Assembly (NCBI RefSeq): GCF_014655595.1
Contig: NZ_BNBL01000004.1
Location: forward strand, 372,001-436,000
Source: Streptomyces griseocarneus
GTDB taxonomy: Bacteria > Actinomycetota > Actinomycetes > Streptomycetales > Streptomycetaceae
Reading direction: 5' to 3'
Length of the DNA stretch: 64,000 nucleotides
The notes under the pieces are model-generated. The model made no database searches and was not told where the DNA came from. It was given only the letters and a program-made list of their open reading frames with translations. Position 1 is the stretch's first letter. Each line of letters begins with the position of its first letter. Below, one piece after another: positions 50,125 to 58,581 of this stretch. The position numbers and the translations under genes were made by a program.

Positions 50125-50730
50125 TCAGCGCTTCTCGGAGGTTTTGGCCGCTTTGGCGGCCTTGGCCGCGCGCTTCGCCTCCTGCTTGTGCGCGCGCACC
50201 TTCTCCAGCGTCTCGGGGCCGGTGATGTCGGCCACCGAGCGGTACGAACCCTCCTCCCCGTACGCGCCCGCCGCCTCGCGCCAGCCCTCGGGCCGCACCT
50301 CCAGCCGCTTGCCCAGCAGCGCCAGGAAGATCTGCGCCTTCTGCTTGCCGAAGCCGGGCAACGCGGTGAGGCGGCCGAGCAGTTCACCGCCACTGGCCGC
50401 GTCGCGCCAGACCGCGCTCGCGTCGCCGTCGTAGTGCTCCACGAGGTACTGGCACAGCTGCTGCACCCGCTTGGCCATGGAACCGGGGTAGCGGTGCACC
50501 GCCGGCTTGCGCGCGCACAGTTCCACGAACGCCTCGGGGTCGTACGCCGCGATCTCGTGGGCGTCCAGGTCGTCCCCGCCCAGGCGCTCGGCGATGGTGT
50601 ACGGGCCGGTGAACGCCCACTCCATGGGGATCTGCTGGTCCAGCAGCATTCCGGTCAGGGCGGCCAGCGGGCTGCGCGAGAGCAGCGCGTCGGCCTCGGG
50701 CTGCTGGGCGAGCCGAAGAGGGTGGTCCAT
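50125..50730 (-). CDS. HhH-GPD-type base-excision DNA repair protein
   Basis: A 201-residue protein from ATG 50730. It has the HhH-GPD fold: 'LAALTGMLLDQQIPMEWAFTGPYTIAERLG' and the helix-hairpin-helix 'GELLGRLTALPGFGKQKAQIFLALLGKRLEVRP', with a Lys where some glycosylases have catalytic residues. No [4Fe-4S] Cys cluster follows. The tail is a Lys/Ala-rich basic stretch ('QEAKRAAKAAKAAKTSEKR') likely to bind DNA. Substrate lesion unknown. It is just outside cluster B. Confidence 0.82.
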   Translation of the reverse strand: MDHPLRLAQQPEADALLSRSPLAALTGMLLDQQIPMEWAFTGPYTIAERLGGDDLDAHEIAAYDPEAFVELCARKPAVHRYPGSMAKRVQQLCQYLVEHYDGDASAVWRDAASGGELLGRLTALPGFGKQKAQIFLALLGKRLEVRPEGWREAAGAYGEEGSYRSVADITGPETLEKVRAHKQEAKRAAKAAKAAKTSEKR

Positions 50731-50834
50731 GTGCCGATGGTCCCTCCGGGCCGCCCGTGCCGCACGCCGCCGCCCCGGCCGGGCGTGTCGGCGCGCGGCG
50801 CGGGACGGCGGTCGTCCGTTCCCGTCGCGGGCCG

Positions 50835-51323
50835 TCAGACGCCCAGGTGGGCGTTGACCGCCCGGGCGGCGTCGGCGAGTTCGGGGATCTCGACGACCTC
50901 GACGCCGGCCTGTTCGAGCAGTTCGACGCCCGTGCAGTCGGCGACGAACAGCGAGGGCTCGCGCCAGGCGAGCACGACGCGGGGGATGCCGGTGCCGAGC
51001 ACGAGGTGGGCGCACGCGCGGGGGCGCGAGCTGCGCACGGAGCACGGCTCGAGGGAGCTGTAGAGGGTGGCGCCGGCCAGCCGGGGGTCGTCGGGGGAGA
51101 GCTTGGCGAGGGCGGCCTCCTCGGCGTGCGAGAGGGGGTGGTCCTCGCGGCTGTGGCCGCGGGCGAGCTCCGTGCCGTCGGCCGCGACGATCACGGCGCC
51201 GACGGAGTAGGCGGTGGAGGACGGCGGGCAGTCGCGGGCCACCTCGATGGCGAGCTCGAGCCAGGCGCGGTCGCCCTCGCGGCGGGCGCCGGGGGTGTCG
51301 TGGCCGTGCGGTGCGGTGGTCAT
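50835..51323 (-). CDS. RibD-type pyrimidine deaminase (toxoflavin-type cluster)
   Basis: A 162-residue zinc deaminase: 'SVGAVIVAADGTELARGHSRED', His66-Ala-Glu68 ('SHAEEAALAKL'), and zinc ligands Cys94 and Cys104 in 'LEPCSVRSSRPRACAHLVL'. It matches the N-terminal half of RibD, which deaminates the product of GTP cyclohydrolase II. The reductase half is a separate gene overlapping by 4 nt upstream. In Burkholderia glumae the corresponding toxE is one polypeptide. It is the left gene of cluster B, divergent from the cyclohydrolase. Confidence 0.85.
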   Translation of the reverse strand: MTTAPHGHDTPGARREGDRAWLELAIEVARDCPPSSTAYSVGAVIVAADGTELARGHSREDHPLSHAEEAALAKLSPDDPRLAGATLYSSLEPCSVRSSRPRACAHLVLGTGIPRVVLAWREPSLFVADCTGVELLEQAGVEVVEIPELADAARAVNAHLGV

Positions 51324-52054
51324 GCGGGGGTCTCCTTGGTCGCGTAGCGCAGAAGCACGATGTCGCCGACTGTTTCGGCACCCAGCAGGGTCAGGCGCCG
51401 GGCGGGGCCGCCGGGGTAGTCGGCGGGGCCCAGGAAGCGGGGGGCGGCCGGCTGGCCGACGAGCTGGGGGGCGAGGGCGAGGTGGAGCTCGTCGGCCAGG
51501 TCCTGGGCGAGGAAGCGGGTGTGGATGCCGCCGCCGCCCTCGACCATCAGCCGCCGGACGCCGCGCGCCGCGAGGTCGTCGAGCAGGGCGCCGAAGTCCA
51601 GCCCGGGGCCGAGGCCCACCACGTCGGCGAGGCCGCCGAGCCGCTCGCGGGCCCGCACGGCGCCCGCGTCCGTGCTGTAGACGACCTTGGCTCCCCCGCA
51701 GTGCCAGAACCTCAGCGCGGGGTCCAGGTCGCCGCCGGCGGTGACGGCGACCTTCAGGGGGTACTCGGGCCGGCCCGCGGCGACGCGGTCCGCGCGCCGC
51801 CGGGGGCTGTTGACGAGCAGCCGGGGGTTGTCGGCGCGCAGCGTTCCGCCGCCGACGAGGACGGCGTCCGACGCGGCGCGCACCCCGTCCACCCGGTCCA
51901 GGTCCTCGGGCCCGGACAGCATCAGCCGCTCCGGCGAGGCGTCGTCGATGTAGCCGTCCATGGAGACCGCGACGCTCAGTAGCACGTGCGGACGGCCGTA
52001 CGGGCGCGTAGCCGGAGCTGGCTTGAACTCATCGGACTGCGACTGAATGTTCAT
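51320..52054 (-). CDS. RibD-type reductase (RibD_C domain)
   Basis: A 244-residue DHFR-like reductase from ATG 52054. It has 'RPHVLLSVAVSMDGYIDDASPERLMLSGPEDLDRVDGVRAASDAVLVGGGTLRADNPRLLV', 'RRLMVEGGGGIHTRFLAQDLADELHLALAPQLVG' and 'LLGAETVGDIVLLRYA', all RibD_C features. In riboflavin synthesis it reduces the ribosyl side chain of 5-amino-6-ribosylaminouracil phosphate. With the deaminase (4-nt overlap) it forms a split toxE/RibD pair. Because azapteridines lose the ribose, whether the reductase is catalytically needed is unclear. A palindrome lies in the 242-bp divergent promoter region. Confidence 0.85.
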   Translation of the reverse strand: MNIQSQSDEFKPAPATRPYGRPHVLLSVAVSMDGYIDDASPERLMLSGPEDLDRVDGVRAASDAVLVGGGTLRADNPRLLVNSPRRRADRVAAGRPEYPLKVAVTAGGDLDPALRFWHCGGAKVVYSTDAGAVRARERLGGLADVVGLGPGLDFGALLDDLAARGVRRLMVEGGGGIHTRFLAQDLADELHLALAPQLVGQPAAPRFLGPADYPGGPARRLTLLGAETVGDIVLLRYATKETPA

Positions 52055-52169
52055 GTGTCCGACCTCCGGTCAGCTGGCGAATCGGTCGTTCGGGCCCGGC
52101 GCCGGGCGGCTTCCGGCCGCCGCGGTCGGCCGGAAATGCAATGGGAATCAGCCATAGTTGCTCCGGTGC

Positions 52170-52185
52170 TGTGATGCAGGTCACA
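52170..52185. promoter_or_regulatory. Perfect TGTGA-N6-TCACA palindrome (Crp-like) in the cluster B divergent promoter
   Basis: TGTGA (52170-52174) and TCACA (52181-52185) flank TGCAGG. It lies midway between the divergent starts at 52054 (-) and 52297 (+), so it can control both arms. It matches the Crp/Fnr consensus; Streptomyces Crp recognises GTG-N8-CAC-type sites. Nearby TTGTCA (52193-52198) and TATGGT are possible promoter elements for the plus strand. Confidence 0.5.
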
Positions 52186-52296
52186 AATTGCATTGTCAAT
52201 TGGTGAAGCCACCTATGGTGATCATGCCTACATAACCCCGCCGTGTACACCGGGGTTTGGGTTGGTCGGACCTGTGCAATTAGTGGGAGACTGACA

Positions 52297-52953
52297 GTGA
52301 ATAAGGTCAGCGAAAGAGAGCAGGAGTATCCGGCCTCCGCTCTGGTCACCGTTCGCAGCAGTACCCGGGTTCCGCTGGATATCGGGCTCGAGGCGCCGGT
52401 GGAATCGGAAATCATCACCTTCGACGGCCTGGCCGACGGGCGCGAGCACCTCGCGATCCGGCTGGGCGAAGCGGACTCCGGCGTGCCGCTGGTGCGGCTG
52501 CACTCCGAGTGCCTGACCGGCGATGCCCTGGGTTCGCTCCGGTGCGACTGCGGCCCGCAGCTCCGCGAGGCCCTCGCACGCATCCACGAGCGCGGCGGCT
52601 ACCTGCTGTATTTGCGTCAAGAAGGGCGCGGAATCGGCCTGTACAACAAGCTCGACGCTTATCGTTTGCAGGACGAGGGCTACGATACTTACCAGGCGAA
52701 TATCCGGCTGGGCCGCGGTGCCGATGAGCGGAATTACCTCTCGGCCGCCCAGATGCTGCGTTGTGTGAACGCCGAGGAAATCGATCTGCTCTCCAACAAC
52801 CCGGACAAGGCCGCGCAGCTCACCGCGCTCGGCATCCGGGTGCGGGACAGCATTTCCACGGGCGCGCATGTGAATCCCAGCAATTACCGGTATCTGGAGG
52901 CCAAGGTCTCCGAGACGAACCACGCCATTGATCTTGGAAGGGTGACCCTGTGA
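52297..52953 (+). CDS. GTP cyclohydrolase II (ToxB-like)
   Basis: A 218-residue RibA-type enzyme from GTG 52297 (GGGAG upstream). It has zinc ligands Cys72, Cys83 and Cys85 in 'SECLTGDALGSLRCDCGPQL', the catalytic 'LRQEGRGIGLYNKLDAY' with Glu109/Arg111, and 'NNPDKAAQLTALGI'. It opens GTP to the 2,5-diaminopyrimidine nucleotide, formate and pyrophosphate. It lacks a fused RibB domain and is first in an operon with WD40 and SUMF1-type genes, the hallmark order of toxB-toxC-toxD. It is therefore the committed enzyme of an azapteridine pathway rather than a riboflavin gene. The stop overlaps the next start by 4 nt. Confidence 0.9.
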   Translation: MNKVSEREQEYPASALVTVRSSTRVPLDIGLEAPVESEIITFDGLADGREHLAIRLGEADSGVPLVRLHSECLTGDALGSLRCDCGPQLREALARIHERGGYLLYLRQEGRGIGLYNKLDAYRLQDEGYDTYQANIRLGRGADERNYLSAAQMLRCVNAEEIDLLSNNPDKAAQLTALGIRVRDSISTGAHVNPSNYRYLEAKVSETNHAIDLGRVTL

Positions 52954-54635
52954 TCCGCCATCGCGGGCCCATCAGCGGCATCGCCGCCCTGCCCCACACC
53001 TATGTGGCCACGGCCGGCTACGACAACCAGGTCATCCTGTGGAACGCCGCGGACAAGCGCCCCCTCGCCCGCAGCCAGCACGACCACCTCGCCAACCAGG
53101 TGACCTTCAGCCCCGACGGCAAGTTCCTGGTCACCTCCTCCAGCGACTACACCGCCCGGCTGTGGTCGCTGCCCGACCTCAAGCTCCTCGCCGTCCTCGC
53201 GGACCACGAGGACGACGTGGAGATGTCGGTCTTCCACCCCACCCAGCCCCTGATCGCCACCGCCTCGCGCGACCACAAGGTGCGGGTCTACGGCTTCGAC
53301 GGCGCCCTGCGCACCACGTTCGAGGGCCACACCGCCGACGTCATCTCCGTCGTGTGGGCCGGCGACGACGAGATCGTCTCCTCCAGCGACGACGGCACCA
53401 TCAAGCGCTGGTCCCTGGCCTCCGGTTCCATGGTCGCCGACATCGACCTGGGCGGCGTGGAGACCGACACCGTGGCCCTGGCCTCGAACGGCACCGTCTA
53501 CGCGGGCAACGACGACGGCGAGATCGTCATCGTCACCGCCGACGGCACCGGCACCCGCCCCGCCCACGACGCCGGCATCAAGCGCCTGGTCTACAACGGC
53601 GCCCGCGAACTGCTGGTGAGCCTCAGCTACGACCGCACCCTGCGCGTGTGGGACACCGCCGCCGGGCTCGCCCCCGTGGCCTCCTCCTCGCTGCCCAGCG
53701 ACGTCTGGCCGCGCTCCTGCGCCTTCCTCGACGACACCACGCTCGTCTTCGCCACCTTCGGCTCGTCCTACGCCACGTACCGCATCGAGGACGAGAAGTG
53801 GGACCTGCAGGGCGTGGAGCCGACCCAGGGCGCCAACGCCGTGATCACGCACCAGGACACCACCCTGACCATCGGCGACGCCGGCATCCTGTGGCAGGAC
53901 GGCGCCGAGCGCGCCCGCACCGGCAGCCTGTGCAACTTCCTGACCCCCGTGGGCGACCGCGTCGTCACCGGCGGCCAGATGGGCACCGTCTTCGACGCCT
54001 TCACCGGTGACGTCCTGCACCAGCACCGCTCCCCGCTCAACTGCGGCGCCGCCTTCGTCCGCGACGGCCGCCCGCACGTGGTCGTCGGCACCTACACCGG
54101 CGAGGGCCTGGTCTTCTCCCTGACCGAGGCGGGCGAGTTCCGCCACGAGGCGACGCTGCCGCTGCACTCCAACGCGGTCAAGGGCGTCGCCGTCTCCGGC
54201 GACCTCATCTTCTCCGTGTGCGCCGACGCCGAGGCCGCCTGGTTCTCCACCACCACCCTCACCGAGGTCGCGCGCGTCGCCGAGGCGCACGACCGCATCG
54301 CCAACGGCTGCGTCGGCTTCGCCGACGGCGAGTTCGCGAGCATCAGCCGCGACCTGAAGCTGCGCATCTGGACCGGTACCGAGGCCCAGGTGCTGGACAC
54401 CCCGCACGACCACTCGATCAAGAGCGTGAGCGCCTCCACGGACGGCCGCTTCATCGCCACCGGCGCGTACAACGGCCTCGTCGCCGTCTACGACCGCGAG
54501 GCCGCGGCCTGGACCACCGTGCTGCGCCCCACCACGGCCGGCATCTCCTCCCTGCACTACGACGCCGCCGGGCGGGTCTTCCTCGCCAGCTCCTACGACG
54601 GCGACGTCCACCGCATCACCCCGGGGCAGGCGTGA
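52950..54635 (+). CDS. WD40-repeat protein (ToxC-like)
   Basis: A 561-residue protein of WD40 repeats throughout, probably two seven-bladed propellers. Examples: 'YVATAGYDNQVILWNAADKRPLARSQHDHLANQVTFSPDGKFLVTSSSDYTARLWS', 'LIATASRDHKVRVYGFDGALRTTFEGHTADVISVVWAGDDEIVSSSDDGTIKRWS', and a matching set near the C-terminus. There is no signal peptide or TM segment. B. glumae ToxC is a WD-repeat protein of similar length whose role is unknown. It starts with GTG overlapping the cyclohydrolase stop and its stop overlaps the SUMF1 start. It may scaffold reactive pyrimidine intermediates, which is inference. Confidence 0.88.
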   Translation: MIRHRGPISGIAALPHTYVATAGYDNQVILWNAADKRPLARSQHDHLANQVTFSPDGKFLVTSSSDYTARLWSLPDLKLLAVLADHEDDVEMSVFHPTQPLIATASRDHKVRVYGFDGALRTTFEGHTADVISVVWAGDDEIVSSSDDGTIKRWSLASGSMVADIDLGGVETDTVALASNGTVYAGNDDGEIVIVTADGTGTRPAHDAGIKRLVYNGARELLVSLSYDRTLRVWDTAAGLAPVASSSLPSDVWPRSCAFLDDTTLVFATFGSSYATYRIEDEKWDLQGVEPTQGANAVITHQDTTLTIGDAGILWQDGAERARTGSLCNFLTPVGDRVVTGGQMGTVFDAFTGDVLHQHRSPLNCGAAFVRDGRPHVVVGTYTGEGLVFSLTEAGEFRHEATLPLHSNAVKGVAVSGDLIFSVCADAEAAWFSTTTLTEVARVAEAHDRIANGCVGFADGEFASISRDLKLRIWTGTEAQVLDTPHDHSIKSVSASTDGRFIATGAYNGLVAVYDREAAAWTTVLRPTTAGISSLHYDAAGRVFLASSYDGDVHRITPGQA

Positions 54636-55633
54636 CCACCCAGGAGACGCCCCCGGTCGCGCTGACGGCCAACCCCAACACCCTGGACGACCGGGAGGCG
54701 ATGGGACTTCCCCGTTCCTTCGTCTCCCGGCTCGACCGGTCCGCGCTCGCCGACGCCCACCGGGCGCTGGCCGGGCGCGGCCCCGACGAGCTGGCGGCCG
54801 CCGCCGAGTCCCCGGAGCGGCCGTTCGCCGAGCGCTACGCCGCCGGCAGCCTGCTGGCCCTGCTCGGCGACCCCCGCATCCGCCCCCTCGACCCGGCCAT
54901 GACCGACGTCCCGGCGGGCCGGATCCTGCTCGGCCTCGCCGAGGAGCACGTCGAGGCCGTGACCGCGGCCTGGCGCCACGTCGGCGTCCTGCCCGAGTGG
55001 ATCGCCAAGGAGACCCCGCGCTACGAGGCGGAGATCGCGGCCTTCCGCATCGCCCGCTACCCCGTGACCAACGCGGAGTACCGCGTCTTCGCGGAGGAGA
55101 CCGGCACCCACTGGCTGCCCACCTCCTGGCAGTTCGGCGCCTACCCCGGCCACCTCGCCAACCACCCGGTGTGGACCGTGCCCCCCGAGGCCGCGGACGC
55201 CTACGCCCAGTGGCTCTCCGAGCGCACCGGCCGCGCCTTCCGGCTGCCCACCGAGGCCGAGTGGGAGTACGCGGCCTCCGGCGGCGACGGCCGCGCCTAC
55301 CCCTGGGGCGAGGAGTTCCGCCCCGAGCTGTCCAACACCGTCGAACAGGGACCGCTGACCACCACCCCGGTCGGCGTCTACCCCGGCGGCCGGGCCCCCT
55401 TCGGCAACGACGACATGGCGGGCAACGTCGAGGAGTACGTCGCCGACGCCTACGGGCCCTACCCCGGCGGCGAGAGCATCGACGACGACCTGCTGGTGGC
55501 CGAGGGCCCCTACCGGGTCGCCCGCGGCGGCAGCTTCACCCGCTTCGGGGACCTGGCCCGCTGCCGGCGCCGCCACGGCTGGTACCGCAAGCCCATCTAC
55601 GCCATGGGCTTCCGACTCGCGGAGACACCATGA
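54632..55633 (+). CDS. SUMF1/formylglycine-generating-enzyme-fold protein (ToxD-like)
   Basis: A 333-residue protein from GTG 54632. After an N-terminal helical region of about 140 residues it has the FGE-sulfatase fold: 'FRIARYPVTNAEYRVFAEETG', 'FRLPTEAEWEYAASGGDGRAYPWGEEF', 'GNDDMAGNVEEYVADAYG' and 'RVARGGSFTRFGDLARCRRRHGWYRKPIYAMGFRLAE'. In true FGE two copper-binding cysteines occur in this last block; here only Cys311 is present and the first is replaced. It is thus not a formylglycine generator but a ToxD- or EgtB-like oxidase or binding protein, perhaps involved in the N-N or ring-forming oxidation. Overlaps both neighbours by 4 nt. Confidence 0.87.
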   Translation: MTTQETPPVALTANPNTLDDREAMGLPRSFVSRLDRSALADAHRALAGRGPDELAAAAESPERPFAERYAAGSLLALLGDPRIRPLDPAMTDVPAGRILLGLAEEHVEAVTAAWRHVGVLPEWIAKETPRYEAEIAAFRIARYPVTNAEYRVFAEETGTHWLPTSWQFGAYPGHLANHPVWTVPPEAADAYAQWLSERTGRAFRLPTEAEWEYAASGGDGRAYPWGEEFRPELSNTVEQGPLTTTPVGVYPGGRAPFGNDDMAGNVEEYVADAYGPYPGGESIDDDLLVAEGPYRVARGGSFTRFGDLARCRRRHGWYRKPIYAMGFRLAETP

Positions 55634-56715
55634 CCCCCACCCCCGGTCCCACCGTCACCCCCGGTCCGGAGGCCCTCGAGGCACCCTTCTCCCTCGACGG
55701 CCGGACCGGGGACGGCGCGCACCCCGCGGACGCCGTGGACTACGCGGCCCTGGAGCGGCGCCACCCGGCGTACGGGCGGTTCGCCGCCCGCCTGGGCGGC
55801 ACCCCGCTGATCCCGGTGCCCGGCCCGGACGGCGGCGCGACCGTACTCGCCAAGTGCGAGTGGGAGAACCCCGTCGGCTCGATCAAGGACCGGGTCGCCT
55901 ACGCCCTGCTGGGCAGCGCCCTGCACCGGCACGGCGACCGTCCGCTCGAGGAGCTGCGCGTCCTCGAGTACTCCGGCGGCAACCTCGCCAAGGCCCTGTC
56001 CCACCTCTGCGCGGAACTGGGCATCACCGCGCGCTTCGTGCTGTCCTCGGCCAGCCCGCGCAGCCTCCTGGACACCCTCGCCGAGCGCGGCGCCCAGGTC
56101 GACCTCGTCGACAAGGAGCGCGGCTTCCTCGACGTCGTCCGCACGGCACTGGACATCGCCGCCCAGGACAGCGGCTGGACCCTGCTCTACCAGCACCGCA
56201 ACGTGGCCAACCTCCTGCTGCAGGAGCAGACCACCGGCGCGGAGATCGTCCGGCAGCTCGGCGAGCGCCCCGGCGCGCCCCGGCCGGACGCCTGGGTCGC
56301 CTCCATCGGCACCGGCGGGACGCTCGTGGGCGTCCTGCGCGCGCTGCGCGGCGCCTTCCCCGGGGTGCGGGCCGTCGGCGTCACCCCGGAAGAGCTGCCC
56401 TACGGCAGCGCGCAGCCGCCCAACGGGCTGCCGAAGTACGGCGGTTCCGGCGGCATGGGGCACGGCATCCGGCAGCCCTTCGTCACGCTGCACGACGACG
56501 AGATCGAGCACCGGACCGTCTCCTACCCCCGCGCCCTCGAGGGCATGGCGGAGTTCCACGGCCTCACCGGCGTCCGCATCGGCAGCTCGGCGGCCGCCAA
56601 CTGGCTGACGGCCAGGGCCGTGGCGGCGACGCTGCCGCCGTCCGCCACGGTCGTCACCGTCCTCCCCGACGCCGGGACGCCCGAGGAGTGGGAGCGGATA
56701 GGCAGGGGTGAGTGA
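55630..56715 (+). CDS. Cysteine-synthase-like PLP enzyme
   Basis: A 361-residue fold-type II PLP enzyme. The PLP lysine is Lys86 in 'CEWENPVGSIKDRVAYALL'; the substrate loop reads 'EYSGGNLAKAL' instead of the usual TSGNTG; and the phosphate-binding loop is 'SIGTGGTLVGVLRALRG'. The family catalyses beta-replacement on O-acetylserine or similar substrates; relatives make cysteine, 2,3-diaminopropionate precursors and cystathionine. The altered loop argues against plain cysteine synthesis. A CysE-like acyltransferase three genes downstream could supply O-acetylserine. Absent from the B. glumae tox set. Start ATG overlaps the SUMF1 stop. Confidence 0.87.
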   Translation: MTPTPGPTVTPGPEALEAPFSLDGRTGDGAHPADAVDYAALERRHPAYGRFAARLGGTPLIPVPGPDGGATVLAKCEWENPVGSIKDRVAYALLGSALHRHGDRPLEELRVLEYSGGNLAKALSHLCAELGITARFVLSSASPRSLLDTLAERGAQVDLVDKERGFLDVVRTALDIAAQDSGWTLLYQHRNVANLLLQEQTTGAEIVRQLGERPGAPRPDAWVASIGTGGTLVGVLRALRGAFPGVRAVGVTPEELPYGSAQPPNGLPKYGGSGGMGHGIRQPFVTLHDDEIEHRTVSYPRALEGMAEFHGLTGVRIGSSAAANWLTARAVAATLPPSATVVTVLPDAGTPEEWERIGRGE

Positions 56716-56716
56716 C

Positions 56717-58000
56717 ATGGCGCATCTGGTTCTCGTCGAGACCACCCCCACCGCCGGCTTCAGGATCGTCCAGGAGGCCGTCGCGCTCGGCCACGAGGTG
56801 ACCTTCGTGGCCGAGTCCCTCGAGCCCTACCTCGCGGCCGAGGGAGGCGAGGAGGCGGTGAGGACGCCCACCCGGGTCCTCACCGGGATCGCCACCGCCG
56901 ACGCAGGCGCGCTCCTCGACGCGCTCGGGCGTCTCCACCGCGAGCACCCCGTGCACGGACTGCTCGCCCTCAGCGAGGGCCACCTCCCCGCGATCGCGGA
57001 GGCCGCCCACGCCCTCGGCCTGCCCTTCGAGACGCCGGCGACGACCAAGCGGCTGCGCAACAAGCACGAGGTGCGGCTCCTCCTCGACCGGGCCGGCGTT
57101 CCCCAGCCCGCGTTCCGGCAGGCGCTGACCGCCGAGGAGGCCGTGACGGCCGCCGAGGAGCTGGGCTACCCGGTGGTGGTCAAGCCGGCCGACGGCTTCG
57201 GCTCCGTCCGGGTCGGCGTGGCCGAGGGCCCCGGCGAGGTGGCCGAGCTCGCCGAGGCCGTCCTCGGCACCCGCGTCTACGGCCGCGGCATCACCGGCAT
57301 CGGCGTGGTGCTGCTCGAGGCCTACGTGCCCGGGCCCGTGGTCAGCTGCGAGGTGCTCACCGCCGACGGCGCCCACCACCCGTACGGCTGTGTGGACAAG
57401 ATGCTCAGCCCGCCGCCGTACCCCGTGGAGCTGGGCGGCTGCTTCCCCGCCGAACTCCCCGACGACGTACGGGACGCGGTCGTGGACGTCTGCGTCCGGG
57501 CGCTGGACGCCGTCGGCGTGCGGCGGGGGCACACCCACACCGAAGTGGTGCTGGGCCCCGACGGGCCGCAGATCATCGAGATCAACGGCCGGCTCATCGG
57601 CGGCTACGTGCCCACGATGATGAATCACGTCCTCGGCCGGAACGTCTACCACGACGTCATCGACCTCGCCCTGGGCGGCAGCCCCCGCCCCTCGGCGACG
57701 AACGGCGTGGGCTGCATCCGCGCCCTCACCGCCCCGGTGACCGGCGTGCTCGCCGGCATCGACGCCGACGCCGCCCGGCGCGCCCCCGGCGTCGCCGAGG
57801 TCATGCTGCACGCCCGCCCCGGCCGGCGGGTGCGGCCCGCCCGGGACAACTTCGACCGGCTCGGCTTCCTCATCACCACGGGCGCCGACGCGCCGGGCGC
57901 CCGCGCGGCCGCCGAGGCGGCGCACGACCGGGTGGAGGTGCGCGTGACGCGGGAGGGCGAGGGGCAGGAGTCGGAGGCGCCGGAAGGGGTGGTGGCGTGA
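56717..58000 (+). CDS. ATP-grasp ligase
   Basis: A 427-residue ATP-grasp enzyme from ATG 56717 (AGGGG upstream; GTG 56708 is also in frame). The ATP-binding core is 'RLRNKHEVRLLLDRAGVPQP' and 'GYPVVVKPADGFGSVRVGVA'; the metal-binding segment is 'THTEVVLGPDGPQIIEINGRLIGG', with the Glu-x-Asn pair. The pattern is that of carboxylate-amine ligases of the dipeptide/BacD-DdaF-like type. It would activate a carboxylate as acyl phosphate and couple it to an amine. Its neighbours suggest an amino acid made by the CysK-like enzyme as substrate. Immediately follows that gene. Confidence 0.87.
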   Translation: MAHLVLVETTPTAGFRIVQEAVALGHEVTFVAESLEPYLAAEGGEEAVRTPTRVLTGIATADAGALLDALGRLHREHPVHGLLALSEGHLPAIAEAAHALGLPFETPATTKRLRNKHEVRLLLDRAGVPQPAFRQALTAEEAVTAAEELGYPVVVKPADGFGSVRVGVAEGPGEVAELAEAVLGTRVYGRGITGIGVVLLEAYVPGPVVSCEVLTADGAHHPYGCVDKMLSPPPYPVELGGCFPAELPDDVRDAVVDVCVRALDAVGVRRGHTHTEVVLGPDGPQIIEINGRLIGGYVPTMMNHVLGRNVYHDVIDLALGGSPRPSATNGVGCIRALTAPVTGVLAGIDADAARRAPGVAEVMLHARPGRRVRPARDNFDRLGFLITTGADAPGARAAAEAAHDRVEVRVTREGEGQESEAPEGVVA

Positions 58001-58581
58001 TGCGCGCACTGTGTGTCGTCGGCAGCCCCAGCCCGGACTCCCACACCAGGGCCCTGGTGCAGCACATCGCCGCCCTGCTGGAGCGGCGCGGCTTCACGAT
58101 CACGCTGGCCGACCTGGCCGAGCTGGACCTCCCGCTCAGCCACCCCGAGCACTACTGGAGCGGCCTGCCGCATCCCGTGCCCCAGGCCCGCGACTTCGTG
58201 GCGGCCGCGCGCGACTGCGACGCGGTGGTGCTCGGCACGCCCGTGTACCACGCGGGCTACTCGGGGCTGCTGAAGAACGCCCTGGACCTGCTGCCGTACG
58301 ACGCCTTCGACGGCAAGGCCGTCGGCCTGGCCGCCAACGCCGGCGGGCCGCGCGGCAGCGCCGGCGCGTGCGAGCAACTGCGGCAGGTGGTCAAGGCGCT
58401 GGGCGGCTGGCCCGTACCGGCGCAGGTCAGCACGGTCGCCTCCGACTTCGCCCCGGGCGCCGACGCACGGCCCGCGCTGGACGTGAGCGGCCCCCTGCAC
58501 GACCGGTGCGCCGGCATGGCGGACCAGCTGGCCACCTTCACCCGGGCCATGCGCAAGGGGACCGAGGGGGCGGTCGCGTGA
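57997..58581 (+). CDS. NADPH-dependent FMN-reductase-like flavoprotein
   Basis: A 194-residue flavodoxin-fold protein: 'LCVVGSPSPDSHTRALVQHI' (FMN phosphate loop) and 'DAVVLGTPVYHAGYSGLLKNALDLLPYDAFDGKAVGLAANAG' (isoalloxazine loops), characteristic of the NADPH-dependent FMN reductase/azoreductase family. It may provide reduced flavin or directly reduce an N-O, N-N or azo intermediate. The GTG start overlaps the ATP-grasp stop by 4 nt; the next codon is also ATG. Part of the extra module of cluster B. Confidence 0.87.
   Translation: MMRALCVVGSPSPDSHTRALVQHIAALLERRGFTITLADLAELDLPLSHPEHYWSGLPHPVPQARDFVAAARDCDAVVLGTPVYHAGYSGLLKNALDLLPYDAFDGKAVGLAANAGGPRGSAGACEQLRQVVKALGGWPVPAQVSTVASDFAPGADARPALDVSGPLHDRCAGMADQLATFTRAMRKGTEGAVA

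Noticed and set aside
52055..52296. FMN riboswitch before the GTP cyclohydrolase II gene
   Set aside because: No conserved RFN-element stems or signature sequences were recognised; the gene belongs to a tox-type operon, not a rib operon.
52297..52953. Cyclohydrolase II as part of riboflavin or roseoflavin synthesis
   Set aside because: No lumazine synthase, riboflavin synthase or RibB nearby, while WD40 and SUMF1 genes follow directly as in tox operons.
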